Source of the DNA: Bradyrhizobium guangzhouense
Lineage (GTDB): Bacteria; Pseudomonadota; Alphaproteobacteria; Rhizobiales; Xanthobacteraceae
Direction: 5' to 3'
NCBI RefSeq assembly: GCF_004114955.1
Contig: NZ_CP030053.1
Span: 3,410,001 to 3,474,000, forward strand
DNA: 64,000 bases
The position numbers were made by a program, and so were the translations under genes. The notes beneath the pieces are model-generated. The model saw only the letters and a program-made list of their open reading frames with translations. It did not search any database and was not told the origin of the DNA. The first letter of the stretch is position 1. Each line of letters opens with the position of its first letter. Shown in pieces: positions 35,335 through 44,576 of this stretch.

Positions 35335-35439
35335 AGAAACCTGAAACACGCCGAGATCATACGTCACTGGACAGATCGGGCGCAGTCGCGCTAACAGGCG
35401 GAAAGCCGAGCAAGTTCAACGCATAGTCAGACCTTCTTC

Positions 35440-36231
35440 ATGAGTAAGATCGACCCCACCGCGCGGGTGGAAGACGGCGCCGTGATCGGCGAGGGCACCG
35501 AAATCGGGCCCTTTTGCATGATCGGCCGCAATGCCCGGATCGGGGCCAATTGCAAGCTGATCGGACAGGTCACAATCATCGGCCACACCTCGATCGGCGA
35601 CGGCTGCGTGATCTCGCCGTTCGCGGTGCTCGGTGGCGCGCCGCAGGATCTCAGCTACAAGGGCGAGCCGACCACGCTGGACATCGGTTCCGGCAACATC
35701 ATCCGCGAAGGTGCGACGATGAATGTCGGCACCGTCAAGGGCGGCGGCAAGACGCGCGTCGGCAATGACGGCTACTTCATGAACAACAGCCATGTCGGCC
35801 ACGACTGCGTTGTCGGCAACAACGCGATCTTCGCGACCTCGGCGACGCTCGGCGGGCATTGCGAGATCGGCGACGCCGTCTATATCGGCGGGCTGTCCGC
35901 GGTGCATCAGTTCACCCGCATCGGCCCCTATGTGATGGTCGGCGGCCTCTCCGGCGTGCGCGACGACATCATCCCGTATGGGCTCGCCAACGGCCAGTAT
36001 GCGGTGCTGGAGAGCCTCAATTTGATCGGCATGAAGCGGCGCAAGTTCACCAAGCGGCGGCTTGCGACGGTGCGCGCGTTCTACCAGAAGCTCTTCCACG
36101 GCCCCGGCACCTTCGCCGAGCGGCTTGAGTCCGTGCGGCCCCTCGAGAGCGAAGATGCCGCGATCGCCGAGATCCTCGGCTTCATCGGCAAGGGCAAGCG
36201 CCCGCTCTGTCTTCCGACGATCGAGAAGTGA
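35440..36231 (+). CDS. lpxA: Acyl-ACP-UDP-N-acetylglucosamine O-acyltransferase
   Basis: First step of lipid A synthesis, 263 residues. Left-handed beta-helix repeats (IGEGTEIGPFCMIGRNARIG and onward). The catalytic His is in the NNSHVGHDCVVGNN segment and the acyl-chain ruler region in YIGGLSAVHQFTRIGPYVMV. The C-terminal helical part (FTKRRLATVRAFYQKLF) is complete. lpxI follows by 7 bases. The 5' side lies 106 bases beyond the repeat element, so transcription may depend on readthrough or a local promoter. Confidence 0.96.
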   Translation: MSKIDPTARVEDGAVIGEGTEIGPFCMIGRNARIGANCKLIGQVTIIGHTSIGDGCVISPFAVLGGAPQDLSYKGEPTTLDIGSGNIIREGATMNVGTVKGGGKTRVGNDGYFMNNSHVGHDCVVGNNAIFATSATLGGHCEIGDAVYIGGLSAVHQFTRIGPYVMVGGLSGVRDDIIPYGLANGQYAVLESLNLIGMKRRKFTKRRLATVRAFYQKLFHGPGTFAERLESVRPLESEDAAIAEILGFIGKGKRPLCLPTIEK

Positions 36232-36238
36232 TTTTGGG

Positions 36239-37108
36239 ATGGCCGCGGGCATGACATCGGCGGCTTCGGAGATTTCATCGCCGGTCGGAATCGTCGCAGG
36301 CGGCGGCGCCATGCCGTTCGCGGTCGCCGACTCGCTCGCCGCGCGCGGCATCACGCCGGTGCTGTTTCCATTGCGCGGCGCGTGCGATCCGGTACAGGTC
36401 GAAAAATTCCGCCATCGCTGGATCTCGGTCGGCCAGCTTGGCCGTGCCATGCGGCTGTTCCGCGAGGAGGGCTGCCGCGACCTGATTTTCATCGGCACCT
36501 TGGTGCGGCCCTCGCTCACGGAGATCCGCTTCGACATCAAGACGCTGCGCTTGCTCGGTAACGTCATCCGTGCCTTCCGCGGCGGCGACGATCATCTCTT
36601 GTCCGGAGTCGGGCGGATCCTCGAGCAGGACGGCTTTCGCATGGTCGGGATCAAGGACGTTGCGCCCGACCTCTTGATGCCGGAGGGTTGCATCACCCGT
36701 GCCTGGCCGGCCGACAACGCCAAGGGCGATATCGAGCGCGGGCGCGCGGTGCTCACTGCGCTCGGCCCGTTCGATATCGGTCAGGCCGCGGTCGTGATCG
36801 ACGGCCATGTCGTTGCGGTCGAGGACATCGAGGGCACCGATGCGCTGCTGGCGCGCGTGGCGCGCCTGCGCGAAGAGGGCCGCATCCGCGCGGCCACGGG
36901 GCGCGGCGTGCTGGTGAAGGCGCCGAAGAGCGGCCAGGACCTGCGCTTCGACCTGCCGACGATCGGCCCGCGCACGATCGAGGGCGTCGCCAGGGCCGGC
37001 CTTGCCGGCGTCGCGGTCATCGCCGGCAACACCATCGCCGCCGAGCCGCAGGCGATGATCGCGCTTGCCGACGCCAAATATCTCTTCATCATCGGTCTGC
37101 CAGCGTGA
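36239..37108 (+). CDS. lpxI: UDP-2,3-diacylglucosamine pyrophosphatase LpxI
   Basis: Hydrolyses UDP-2,3-diacylglucosamine to lipid X, in place of LpxH, in alphaproteobacteria. 289 residues. Family marks (old DUF1009): VGIVAGGGAMPFAVADSLAA at the N-terminus, the DIERGRAVLTALGPFDIGQA stretch, VEDIEGTDALL and the C-terminal RFDLPTIGPRTIEGVARAGL. ATG 36239 starts the recognisable domain; the open frame upstream overlaps lpxA and is shadow. Its stop overlaps the lpxB start by one base. Confidence 0.95.
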   Translation: MAAGMTSAASEISSPVGIVAGGGAMPFAVADSLAARGITPVLFPLRGACDPVQVEKFRHRWISVGQLGRAMRLFREEGCRDLIFIGTLVRPSLTEIRFDIKTLRLLGNVIRAFRGGDDHLLSGVGRILEQDGFRMVGIKDVAPDLLMPEGCITRAWPADNAKGDIERGRAVLTALGPFDIGQAAVVIDGHVVAVEDIEGTDALLARVARLREEGRIRAATGRGVLVKAPKSGQDLRFDLPTIGPRTIEGVARAGLAGVAVIAGNTIAAEPQAMIALADAKYLFIIGLPA

Positions 37109-38283
37109 TGCAGGTTCGCGATCCCATCAGGAAGATCTTTCTGATCGCGACGGAGGAATCCGGCGACCGGCTTGGCTCGGCGCTGATGAAGGTGCTGCGC
37201 CAGCGGCTTGGCGACGGCGTGGAGTTCGAAGGCGTCGGCGGCCTCACCATGGCGCGCGAGGGGCTCGAGACCCTGTTTCCGATCGAGGAGCTCTCGATCG
37301 TCGGCCTTGCCGCGGTGGTGCAGCAGCTGCCGAAAATCCTGCGGCTGATCCGCGAGACCGCGGATGCCGTGACCGAGGCCGCGCCCGACGCGCTCGTCAT
37401 CATCGACAGTCCTGATTTCACCCATCGGGTCGCCCGCCGTGTGCGCGCGAAGAATCCATCAATCCCCGTGATCGACTATGTCTCGCCCTCGGTCTGGGCC
37501 TGGCGGCCGGGGCGGGCGCGCGCCATGCTCGGCTATGTCGATCATGTGCTCGGCCTGCTGCCGTTCGAGCCCGAGGAATATCGCAAGCTGGGCGGGCCGC
37601 CCTGCAGCTATGTCGGCCATCCCCTGACGGAGCAATTGGGCTCGTTGCGACCGAACGCCGAGGAGCAGAAGCGCCGCGCCGGCGAGCCGCCGGTGCTGCT
37701 GGTTCTGCCGGGTAGCCGCCGCAGCGAGATCCGGCATCATCTCGACGTGTTCGGCGCGGCCATCGGCCGGTTGCGGTCCGGCGGCGTTGCATTCGAATTG
37801 ATGCTGCCGACCATGCCGCATCTCGAAGCCACCATTCGCGCGGGCGTCGCGAACTGGCCGGTCAAGCCGCAGATCGTCGTCGGCGAAACCGACAAGCGCG
37901 CCGCGTTCCGGATCGCGCGCGCGGCGTTGGCAAAATCCGGTACGGTGACGCTGGAGCTGGCCCTGTCAGGCATCCCGATGGTGACGGCTTATCGCGTCGG
38001 TGCGATGGAGGCCTTCATCCTGCGCCGCGCGATCCAGGTGTCTTCGGTGATCCTCGCCAATCTCGTGATCGGCAAGGATGTGATCCCCGAATTCCTGCAG
38101 GAGGATTGCACACCTTCGAGGCTCGCCGGCGCCCTGTCCGAGGTGCTGACCGACACACCGATGCGCCGCCAGCAGGTCGACGCCTTCGCACAGCTCGACA
38201 CCATCATGTCGACCGGCAACACATCGCCGAGCGTGCTCGCCGCCGATATCGTGCTCGCGACGATGCGGAAGGCGCGGCGATAG
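37108..38283 (+). CDS. lpxB: Lipid-A-disaccharide synthase
   Basis: Joins lipid X and UDP-diacylglucosamine into the lipid A disaccharide at the inner membrane. 391 residues, GT-B family 19. Seen: IFLIATEESGDRLGSALMKV (usual AGExSGD motif, here ATEESGD), YVSPSVWAWRPGRA, VGHPLTE, LLVLPGSRRSEIRHH and KSGTVTLELALSGIPMVTAY. ATG 37108 overlaps the lpxI stop (TGATG); GTG 37105 is the alternative. Last gene of the envelope cluster; a repeat hairpin follows. Confidence 0.95.
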   Translation: MQVRDPIRKIFLIATEESGDRLGSALMKVLRQRLGDGVEFEGVGGLTMAREGLETLFPIEELSIVGLAAVVQQLPKILRLIRETADAVTEAAPDALVIIDSPDFTHRVARRVRAKNPSIPVIDYVSPSVWAWRPGRARAMLGYVDHVLGLLPFEPEEYRKLGGPPCSYVGHPLTEQLGSLRPNAEEQKRRAGEPPVLLVLPGSRRSEIRHHLDVFGAAIGRLRSGGVAFELMLPTMPHLEATIRAGVANWPVKPQIVVGETDKRAAFRIARAALAKSGTVTLELALSGIPMVTAYRVGAMEAFILRRAIQVSSVILANLVIGKDVIPEFLQEDCTPSRLAGALSEVLTDTPMRRQQVDAFAQLDTIMSTGNTSPSVLAADIVLATMRKARR

Positions 38284-38292
38284 GGCGGTCTT

Positions 38293-38323
38293 GTAGGGTG
38301 GGCAAAGCGAAGCGTGCCCACGC
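38293..38323. repeat. Repeat hairpin after lpxB
   Basis: GTGGGCA and TGCCCAC pair around a 10-base loop (38298-38321) within a GTAGGGTGGGCAAAGCG-type sequence that I recognise as a frequent intergenic repeat in Bradyrhizobium. It lies between the convergent lpxB and SDR genes and may act as a terminator for both. Confidence 0.55.
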
Positions 38324-38348
38324 ATTGGTTGCGAGACTTCCCGTGCCG

Positions 38349-39116
38349 TCAGGCCAAGCCACCATCGACCCGAAAACACTGGCAGCTGATGCGCTGGCTG
38401 GCGTCGGAGGCGAGGAACAGCGCCATGTCAGCGATATCGTCCGGCGTCACCGCATCGGGGATGGCCTGGCGTGTGCGCATCTCGGCGATCTGTCGCTCGT
38501 CCGGATACCACAGCTTGCGCTGCCGCTCGGTGATCACCATCCCCGGCGCAATGGCGTTGACGCGGATCCGGTCCGGACCGAACTTGCGGCCGAGCGAATT
38601 GGTGAAACCGACGATCGCCGCCTTGGCACCGGCATAGACCGGCAGCCCCGGTGCGCCGCGCATCCAGGCGATCGAGGACATGTTGATGATCGAGCCGCCG
38701 CCGCGCGCCTGCATCTGCGGCACAACGGCCTGCGCGGCAAAGAAGACGTGCTTGAAATTGACGCCGATCATCCAGTCGAAATCCCCGGGCGTCACGTCTG
38801 CCAGCACCTGGCGCTGGTCGTTGGCTGCGTTGTTGACGAGAACCGCGGCATCGCCAAGCGATGCGTGGACCTTCGCCAGCGCGGCGCGCAAGGCGTCGAT
38901 ATCGAGGAGGTCGCAGGGCACGAACAGCGGTGCTGCACCTGAGGTCTTCGCCACCTCCTGCGCCAGCGCTTCGCCGGCCTGTGTGTCGATGTCGAGGAAA
39001 GCGACACGGGACCCCTGAGCGGCGAACGCGTGCACGAAGGCGGCGCCAATGCCGCTGGCACCTCCTGTTATCACCACCACGCGATTGGCGAGGTCGGCAT
39101 AGGTCGTCTGGGTCAT
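38349..39116 (-). CDS. SDR-family oxidoreductase
   Basis: 255-residue NAD(P)-dependent short-chain dehydrogenase. Cofactor motif VVITGGASGIGAAFVHAFAA with an acidic residue after strand 2 (VAFLDIDTQ) favours NAD. Catalytic Ser, Tyr and Lys are in NMSSIAWMRGAPGLPVYAGA, followed by KAAIVG. It is the last gene of the sugar ABC operon, overlapping the ATPase gene by 4 bases, so it probably oxidises the imported sugar or its lactone/alcohol product. Similar SDRs act as sugar dehydrogenases; the exact substrate is not readable. Confidence 0.88.
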   Translation of the reverse strand: MTQTTYADLANRVVVITGGASGIGAAFVHAFAAQGSRVAFLDIDTQAGEALAQEVAKTSGAAPLFVPCDLLDIDALRAALAKVHASLGDAAVLVNNAANDQRQVLADVTPGDFDWMIGVNFKHVFFAAQAVVPQMQARGGGSIINMSSIAWMRGAPGLPVYAGAKAAIVGFTNSLGRKFGPDRIRVNAIAPGMVITERQRKLWYPDERQIAEMRTRQAIPDAVTPDDIADMALFLASDASQRISCQCFRVDGGLA

Positions 39117-40228
39117 GCGATCAGTCGCTCCGTTTCGGGGTCGAACAGGCAGATGCGCCTGATATCGAGGGCAAAGGAAGTGGTGGCACCCGGCGTCGGG
39201 CGGATGTCCGGCGAGATGCGCGCCTGGGCGGGCTCGCCGCCAAGGCGCAGCAGCACGATGGTCTCGGCGCCCGTGGGCTCGACGAGCTCGACCGGCGCGG
39301 TGACGATGACGGGCGGGCCGGCCGCACCCGAGAACACGCGGTCGCCCTCAGCGATGCATTCGGGCCTGATCCCGAGCACCACCTCGCGGCCGACATAAGA
39401 GGCCGCCGCCTCATAACCCTGCAGGGGGAGACGGACTTCGTCCGGCCGGCCTGCGCCGATCACCACGACAGGGCCGCCAGCGTCGGCCTCGAGCCGGGCC
39501 GACATCGTGTTCATCGGCGGCGAGCCCATGAAACGGGCGACGAAGAGATTGGCGGGGTAGCGGTAGACAGTGTCGGGGTCGGCGAATTGCTGCACCACGC
39601 CGCGATGCATCACGGCAATGCGGGTCGCCATCGTCATCGCCTCGATCTGGTCGTGGGTGACATAGATGATGGTGGCGCCAATGCGCTGGTGCAGCCGCTT
39701 GATCTCCATGCGCATCTCGACGCGCAGCTTGGCGTCGAGATTGGAGAGCGGCTCGTCGAACAGGAAGAGTAGGGGATCGCGCACCAGGGCGCGTCCCATC
39801 GCCACGCGCTGGCGCTGGCCGCCCGACAATTGCGACGGCTTGCGGGCGAGCAGCGGCTCGATCTGGAGCAGTTTTGCGACGTTCGCCAGCGCCTTCTCCT
39901 GCTCGGCTTTGGCGACGCCGCGGCACTCCATGCCGAAGGTGATGTTCTGGCGCACCGTCATCGAGGGATAGAGCGCATAGGACTGGAACACCATCGCGAT
40001 GTCGCGGTCCTTGGGCGGGACGTCGTTGACGACGCGGCCGCCGATCTCGATCGTGCCGTCGGTCGCGCGATCGAGCCCGGCGACGATGTTGAGCAGCGTG
40101 GACTTGCCGCAGCCGGACGGCCCGACGAGCACGGTGAATTCGCCGCTCTCGATGTCGAGGTCGATGCCCTTGAGCACCTCGAGATTGGCGTAGCGCTTCG
40201 ACAGGGCGCGAATGCTCAATGCTGCCAT
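39113..40228 (-). CDS. CUT1-type sugar ABC transporter ATPase (UgpC/MalK-like)
   Basis: 371-residue ATPase: Walker A VGPSGCGKSTLLN, Q-loop MVFQSYALYPSMTV, signature LSGGQRQRVAMGRALVRDP, Walker B LFLFDEPLSNLDAKLR, switch His VTHDQIEAM. The C-terminal third is a TOBE-type regulatory domain (LGIRPECIAEGD). This is the single ATPase that serves both permeases of carbohydrate-uptake (CUT1) transporters. Located between the MalG-like permease and SDR genes. Confidence 0.92.
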   Translation of the reverse strand: MAALSIRALSKRYANLEVLKGIDLDIESGEFTVLVGPSGCGKSTLLNIVAGLDRATDGTIEIGGRVVNDVPPKDRDIAMVFQSYALYPSMTVRQNITFGMECRGVAKAEQEKALANVAKLLQIEPLLARKPSQLSGGQRQRVAMGRALVRDPLLFLFDEPLSNLDAKLRVEMRMEIKRLHQRIGATIIYVTHDQIEAMTMATRIAVMHRGVVQQFADPDTVYRYPANLFVARFMGSPPMNTMSARLEADAGGPVVVIGAGRPDEVRLPLQGYEAAASYVGREVVLGIRPECIAEGDRVFSGAAGPPVIVTAPVELVEPTGAETIVLLRLGGEPAQARISPDIRPTPGATTSFALDIRRICLFDPETERLIA

Positions 40229-40238
40229 GACACATCCA

Positions 40239-41096
40239 TCATTTTACTGCTCCGGCAGTCAGGCCACGAACAAAGTATCTGCCGCCGAAGAGATAGATCA
40301 GCAGCGTGGGCAGCGCCGCGATGATCACCGCGGCGCTCTGCACGCCGTAGTGCGGGATATCTGCGACCGCGGCAGACAGCGCGATGAGCGCGGCCGTCAC
40401 GGGCTGCTGCTGGCCCGTCGTGAAGGTCACGCCATAGAGGAATTCGTTCCAGATATGGGTAAACTGCCAGATCACGGTGACGATCAGGATCGGCGAGGAG
40501 AGCGGCAGGATGATACGCCAGAAAATGCGAAAGAACCCGGCGCCGTCGATGCGCGCGGCCCTGATCAGTTCGTGTGGGATGGCGATGTAGTAGTTGCGGC
40601 AGAACAAAACGGTGAAGGAGAGACCCTGGATCGTGTGAATCAGCACGAGGCCGGTCAACGTGTTGATCAGCCCGATGTCCCGCAGCACGATGGTCCAGGG
40701 CAAGAGGCGCATCTGCTGGGGCAGGAACAGGCCAAGGGTGACGATGCCGTAGATCCAGTTATCACCGCGAAAACGCCAGAGCGACACGGCGTAACCGGCG
40801 ACGGCGCCGAGCAGGGTCGAGAAAATTGTCGCCGGGATCGTGATGAGCGCCGAGTTCAACATGTATGGCCGGATGCCGGAGCAGGTCTCTGCGACACAGA
40901 AGCCGCTCCAGGCCAGGGCGTAATTGCCCCAGGCCATGTGCTGCGGCCAGCCGATCATCGAACTCTGCGCGATCTCTTCATCGGCCCGGAGCGAGTTGAG
41001 CACGACGACGACCAGCGGCGCGAGATAGGCGGCCGCGAACAACGTCACGATGAGATAGATCAGAGCCCTGCTTGGGGCGAAGCTTCGGTCACGCAT
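40239..41096 (-). CDS. Carbohydrate ABC transporter permease (MalG/UgpE type)
   Basis: 285 residues with six predicted spans. The ATPase-coupling EAA loop reads PHELIRAARIDGAGFFRIFW. The chosen ATG (41096) gives MRDRSFAPSRALIYLIVTLF and overlaps the upstream permease gene end by 8 bases; an ATG at 41135 is deeper in that gene and unlikely. Partner of the MalF-like permease. Confidence 0.9.
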   Translation of the reverse strand: MRDRSFAPSRALIYLIVTLFAAAYLAPLVVVVLNSLRADEEIAQSSMIGWPQHMAWGNYALAWSGFCVAETCSGIRPYMLNSALITIPATIFSTLLGAVAGYAVSLWRFRGDNWIYGIVTLGLFLPQQMRLLPWTIVLRDIGLINTLTGLVLIHTIQGLSFTVLFCRNYYIAIPHELIRAARIDGAGFFRIFWRIILPLSSPILIVTVIWQFTHIWNEFLYGVTFTTGQQQPVTAALIALSAAVADIPHYGVQSAAVIIAALPTLLIYLFGGRYFVRGLTAGAVK

Positions 41097-42018
41097 GGGC
41101 AGCCCGCCGTCCCCGGACATAACGCCACGCGGCATAGGGCAGCAGCACCGCCAGCAGGATGAGCAACATCAGCACCGCCGCCGCCGCGCCCCGGCCGAGC
41201 TGGCTGCGTTGGAACATCAGATCGTAGACGACCAGGGCCGGCAGTTGGGTCGCGATGCCCGGTCCGCCGTTGGTGAGTGCGCGGACGAGGTCGAAGGCCG
41301 AAATCGCGAACTGCAACTGGACAACGACGACCGTGACGGTGATCGGCCAAAGCGTCGGCAAAACGACGCGCCAATAAGTTCGGATCGGCCCGGCGCCGTC
41401 GATCTGCGCGGCCCTGATGATGTCGGTGTCGACCGACCGAAGGCCGGCCAGGAAGAGGGCCATGGCGAAGCCCGAGGATTGCCAGATCGCTGCAATGACA
41501 ATCGTCCAGATCGCCATGTCGCGGTCGACCAACCAGTCGAACTTGAAGGTCATCCAGCCGAGGTCATGGACGAGCTTCTCGATCCCGATGCCGGGATTGA
41601 GCAGCCAGCTCCAGACCGTGCCCGTCACGACGAACGACACCGCCAGCGGATAGAGAAAGATGGTCCGCAGCACGTTCTCGCCGCGAATGCGCTGATCGAG
41701 CAGGATCGCGAGCAGGAGGCCGGTGATCAGGCTGAACAACACGAAAGCGGTGCCGAACAGCAGCAGGTTGTCGAAGGCGATCTGCCAGTTCCGCGACGCG
41801 AGGACTGCGGTGTAGTTGCGCAAGCCCACCCATCCCGCAACTGGAATGAGTGTGGAGGGCGTGAATGAAATCCAGATCGTCCAGATCGAAAACGAGATGA
41901 GGTGCGCTGCTGATAACAGCAACGGCACCCAGATCATCAGAAATTCGGGCAGCCGGCGCACCATCTCGGAGGTCGCCGGCCGGCCCGGTCGCACTGCTGT
42001 CGAGACGACGTCGGTCAA
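41089..42018 (-). CDS. Sugar ABC transporter permease (MalF/UgpA type)
   Basis: 309 residues, six spans. The N-terminal region lacks the long periplasmic loop of E. coli MalF, as in UgpA-like proteins. The coupling loop reads DIIRAAQIDGAGPIRTYWRV. The start overlaps the substrate-binding protein stop by 4 bases. Forms the membrane pore with the following permease. Confidence 0.9.
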   Translation of the reverse strand: MTDVVSTAVRPGRPATSEMVRRLPEFLMIWVPLLLSAAHLISFSIWTIWISFTPSTLIPVAGWVGLRNYTAVLASRNWQIAFDNLLLFGTAFVLFSLITGLLLAILLDQRIRGENVLRTIFLYPLAVSFVVTGTVWSWLLNPGIGIEKLVHDLGWMTFKFDWLVDRDMAIWTIVIAAIWQSSGFAMALFLAGLRSVDTDIIRAAQIDGAGPIRTYWRVVLPTLWPITVTVVVVQLQFAISAFDLVRALTNGGPGIATQLPALVVYDLMFQRSQLGRGAAAAVLMLLILLAVLLPYAAWRYVRGRRAAHA

Positions 42019-43301
42019 CGTGCGCTCTCGACGGCGTCGGCGAGGCGGCTGACCGCCTCCTCCGGCTTGATCTTGTTGTTCTTCACGTATTCGGTGATGA
42101 CGTCGATCATCGCTGCGGTCAGGCCGTTCTCCTGCGCCATGTTGTGCGCAAGGCTGAGCACAGCCTGGTTGCTGGCGACAGCGTCTTTCAGCGCGGCGGC
42201 GGTGCGCCGCTGGCCGTCCGACCAGCCTTCACCGGACAGGTCGACATCGGTACGCACGGGGATCGATCCCGTAATTTGCGAGTACATGGTCTGGATCGCC
42301 GGATCCATCACGAGCTGCGCCATCAGCATCTGGCCGGCCTGAAGGTCGGCCTCCTTGCGCTGCCAGAAGATGAAAGCGTCGGCGTTCAACAGGAACACCG
42401 GCTTGCGGTTGTCGCTGGGGCCGGGAACGATGACGTAGTCGTCGAACTTGAAACCAGCATTTTTTAGCACGCCCTGCGCCCAGCCACCCATGATCAACAT
42501 GCCCATGTCGCCGTCGACGAAGCGCTTCAGGTTGGTGGCATAGGGCTGTGCGCCGACATTGGGGTCACACCAGTCGGCGATCTTGCGCGTCTGTGCGAAC
42601 GCCGCCTTGATCTCGGGGCCTTCCAGCGCCTTCTTGTCGAGATTCATCAGGGCGGCGCGATATGCCGTCGGACTGATGCCGGCGAAGGAGGCTTCGAATT
42701 TCTGTCCGTCGTCCGGGCGGGTGCCGCCGTTGGCGATCGGATAGGCCATCCCGGCCGACTTCATCTTCTCGGCAAGTTCGTTGAAGTCAGCCCAGGTGAC
42801 GGGGGGCTTGTCGGCCTTGGCCTTGTCCATCCCGCGCTTGGAGAGAAACAGCATGTTGGTGCTGTAGATTTGTAGCGGCAGCGCGATCCACTTGCCCGCC
42901 GGCTTGTGCAGCTTTGCAAGGTCCGGCGCGACGACCTTCTCGTAGCCGGCAGCCGCGACCACGGCGTCGAGATCGACGGTCGGAGCGATCTTAGACCACG
43001 CCGCGATCTCGGGCCCCTTGAGCTGCGAGCAGGCCGGCGGATCGCCGGCGATGATCTGCGCGCGCAGCTTGTTCATCATCTCGGTGGTGAAGCCGGGAAC
43101 CGGCGAGTGCTGCCAGATGCCGCCCTTCTCCTCGAACTTCTTCCCGAGCGCGGTGATAGCGGCTCCGTCGCTGCCCGCGGACCATTGCGAGATAGCGGTG
43201 AGACGCGGTTTGACCGCGCCTTGCGCGCGGGCAAAGGCCGGCAGCGCGAGTGCGGCAGCAGATCCAGCGAGCAGACGACGCCTTGTTGTTGTGATTGGCA
43301 T
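42015..43301 (-). CDS. Sugar ABC transporter substrate-binding protein, Tat signal
   Basis: 428-residue extracytoplasmic solute-binding protein, family 1. The start at 43301 has GGAGGA 8 bases upstream and opens an arginine-rich signal (TTTRRRLLAGSAAALALPAF) of Tat type. The mature part carries family features (AISQWSAGSDGAAITALGKK, MGMLIMGGWAQGVLKNAGF). Similar proteins bind monosaccharides such as glucose or mannose. First of the five co-directional transport genes. Confidence 0.9.
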   Translation of the reverse strand: MPITTTRRRLLAGSAAALALPAFARAQGAVKPRLTAISQWSAGSDGAAITALGKKFEEKGGIWQHSPVPGFTTEMMNKLRAQIIAGDPPACSQLKGPEIAAWSKIAPTVDLDAVVAAAGYEKVVAPDLAKLHKPAGKWIALPLQIYSTNMLFLSKRGMDKAKADKPPVTWADFNELAEKMKSAGMAYPIANGGTRPDDGQKFEASFAGISPTAYRAALMNLDKKALEGPEIKAAFAQTRKIADWCDPNVGAQPYATNLKRFVDGDMGMLIMGGWAQGVLKNAGFKFDDYVIVPGPSDNRKPVFLLNADAFIFWQRKEADLQAGQMLMAQLVMDPAIQTMYSQITGSIPVRTDVDLSGEGWSDGQRRTAAALKDAVASNQAVLSLAHNMAQENGLTAAMIDVITEYVKNNKIKPEEAVSRLADAVESAR

Positions 43302-43330
43302 GGCAGTTCCTCCCGGGTGTGAAGTGGTTT

Positions 43331-43345
43331 GCGCCATTTTGGCGC
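43331..43345 (-). promoter_or_regulatory. Palindrome GCGCCA-TTT-TGGCGC upstream of the solute-binding protein
   Basis: A 6-bp perfect dyad, 30 bases upstream of the substrate-binding protein start and after the ROK gene. It might be an operator or leader hairpin. A second, 7-bp hairpin (GCGTGCG, 5-base loop) at 43354-43372 lies just after the ROK stop. Confidence 0.4.
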
Positions 43346-43385
43346 GGTTGTTGGCGTGCGCGAGCCGCACGCGGCTTAAGTCATG

Positions 43386-44576
43386 TCAGGCGGCCTCCGT
43401 CGATGCGGTCGGCATGCCGCCGGATCTCGCCAGGCAGAAGGCGGCGAAGGCGAGAGCGGCCTGCGGGTCGTTGCCGGTCGAGGGTGGCACGAAGGCGAGC
43501 GACACCTGCGCCAGCTTGCGGCCGCCGAGCAGACTGGAATCGATGCCGTCGTTCACGGCCTTTCGATCGTCTTCCGCGAGAAGCGATGGCCAGCCGCTGA
43601 CGACAACGCCGCGGCATGGTTTGACGTTCAACGTATTGCCGATGGCGAGACCGAGCCGGAACAGCCGCTGGCGCAATTCCTGGCGCAGCCGCGCCGTGAG
43701 GGGGAGTGTCGTCACCCAGTCAGAGCCAAGCTGGAGCAATTCGGCTTCGGTGATGCGCAGCAGTTCGGCCAGCGCCGGCAGCGACGTGTAGGCTTCGACG
43801 CAGCCATGATGTCCACAGCGACAACGGGGGCCGCCGGTTCCAAACACCATGTGGCCGAGCTCGACCGGCTCGAGTGCGTCGTCCTCAATGGGATCATCGA
43901 TCCAGGCGCCCGCGACACCCTGGCCTACAAAGACGAACAGATGCGCATCGGTGAACGGATAGTTTTCGGTGCGGCAGCGATGAAAGGCGGCGTGCGCCAC
44001 CACCGAGTTGGTGAAAGTGACCGGCACGCCCGCAAATTGCTCGCCGAGCATGTCGTCGAGCTGTGCGATGTCACAGGGGATGATGGGATTGCCGAATTCA
44101 CTGAGACGGCCGAGGCCCGGAACGGTCACGCCAATTTGCGCGAGCCTGATGCGGCGGCGGCGCGTCCAGTCGTGCAGCAAATTCAGAGCTTCGCGGAATA
44201 CCCGGCCAACGGTCTCGACGGTCGGCTTCCGCGGCAGCGGCACGCGCTCGATGTAGCGCAGCTCGCCCGACAAATTGCCGACCCCGACGCTGAGCCATTC
44301 GCCAGTGAGCTCGAGGGCGGCAAGCGCCACCGTGCGATCGAGCGACACCAGACCCGTCGGGCCGCCGACATAAGGGGCAGGGCGCCTGACTTCCTCGATC
44401 AGGCCTTCAGCCTTGAGGTCGAACAGGATGCGCGACAGGCTGGCTTCGGACAGGCGCACGGCTTTTGCCAGCGGCGGCCGGAACGAGCCGCCGGACTGAA
44501 GCAAATGAGTCAAAATGGCAGCACGCGTCTGCCGCCGACTTCTCGGCTGCTCCGGCATTTCCATCCCTGTCGTCAT
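43386..44576 (-). CDS. ROK-family transcriptional regulator
   Basis: 396 residues: winged helix-turn-helix at about 15-75 (RAAILTHLLQSGGSFRPPLA, LSEASLSRILFDLKAEGLI) then a ROK domain. The ROK zinc motif is intact (CRCGHHGCVEAYTS), following LGHMVFGTGG. The ATP-binding DxGxT of active sugar kinases is replaced (ALELTGEWLSVG), so this is a NagC/Mlc-like regulator, not a kinase. It lies directly upstream of the sugar ABC genes in the same orientation and likely senses the sugar. ATGs at 44564 and 44558 are alternative starts. A 21-bp palindrome abuts the start. Confidence 0.88.
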   Translation of the reverse strand: MTTGMEMPEQPRSRRQTRAAILTHLLQSGGSFRPPLAKAVRLSEASLSRILFDLKAEGLIEEVRRPAPYVGGPTGLVSLDRTVALAALELTGEWLSVGVGNLSGELRYIERVPLPRKPTVETVGRVFREALNLLHDWTRRRRIRLAQIGVTVPGLGRLSEFGNPIIPCDIAQLDDMLGEQFAGVPVTFTNSVVAHAAFHRCRTENYPFTDAHLFVFVGQGVAGAWIDDPIEDDALEPVELGHMVFGTGGPRCRCGHHGCVEAYTSLPALAELLRITEAELLQLGSDWVTTLPLTARLRQELRQRLFRLGLAIGNTLNVKPCRGVVVSGWPSLLAEDDRKAVNDGIDSSLLGGRKLAQVSLAFVPPSTGNDPQAALAFAAFCLARSGGMPTASTEAA

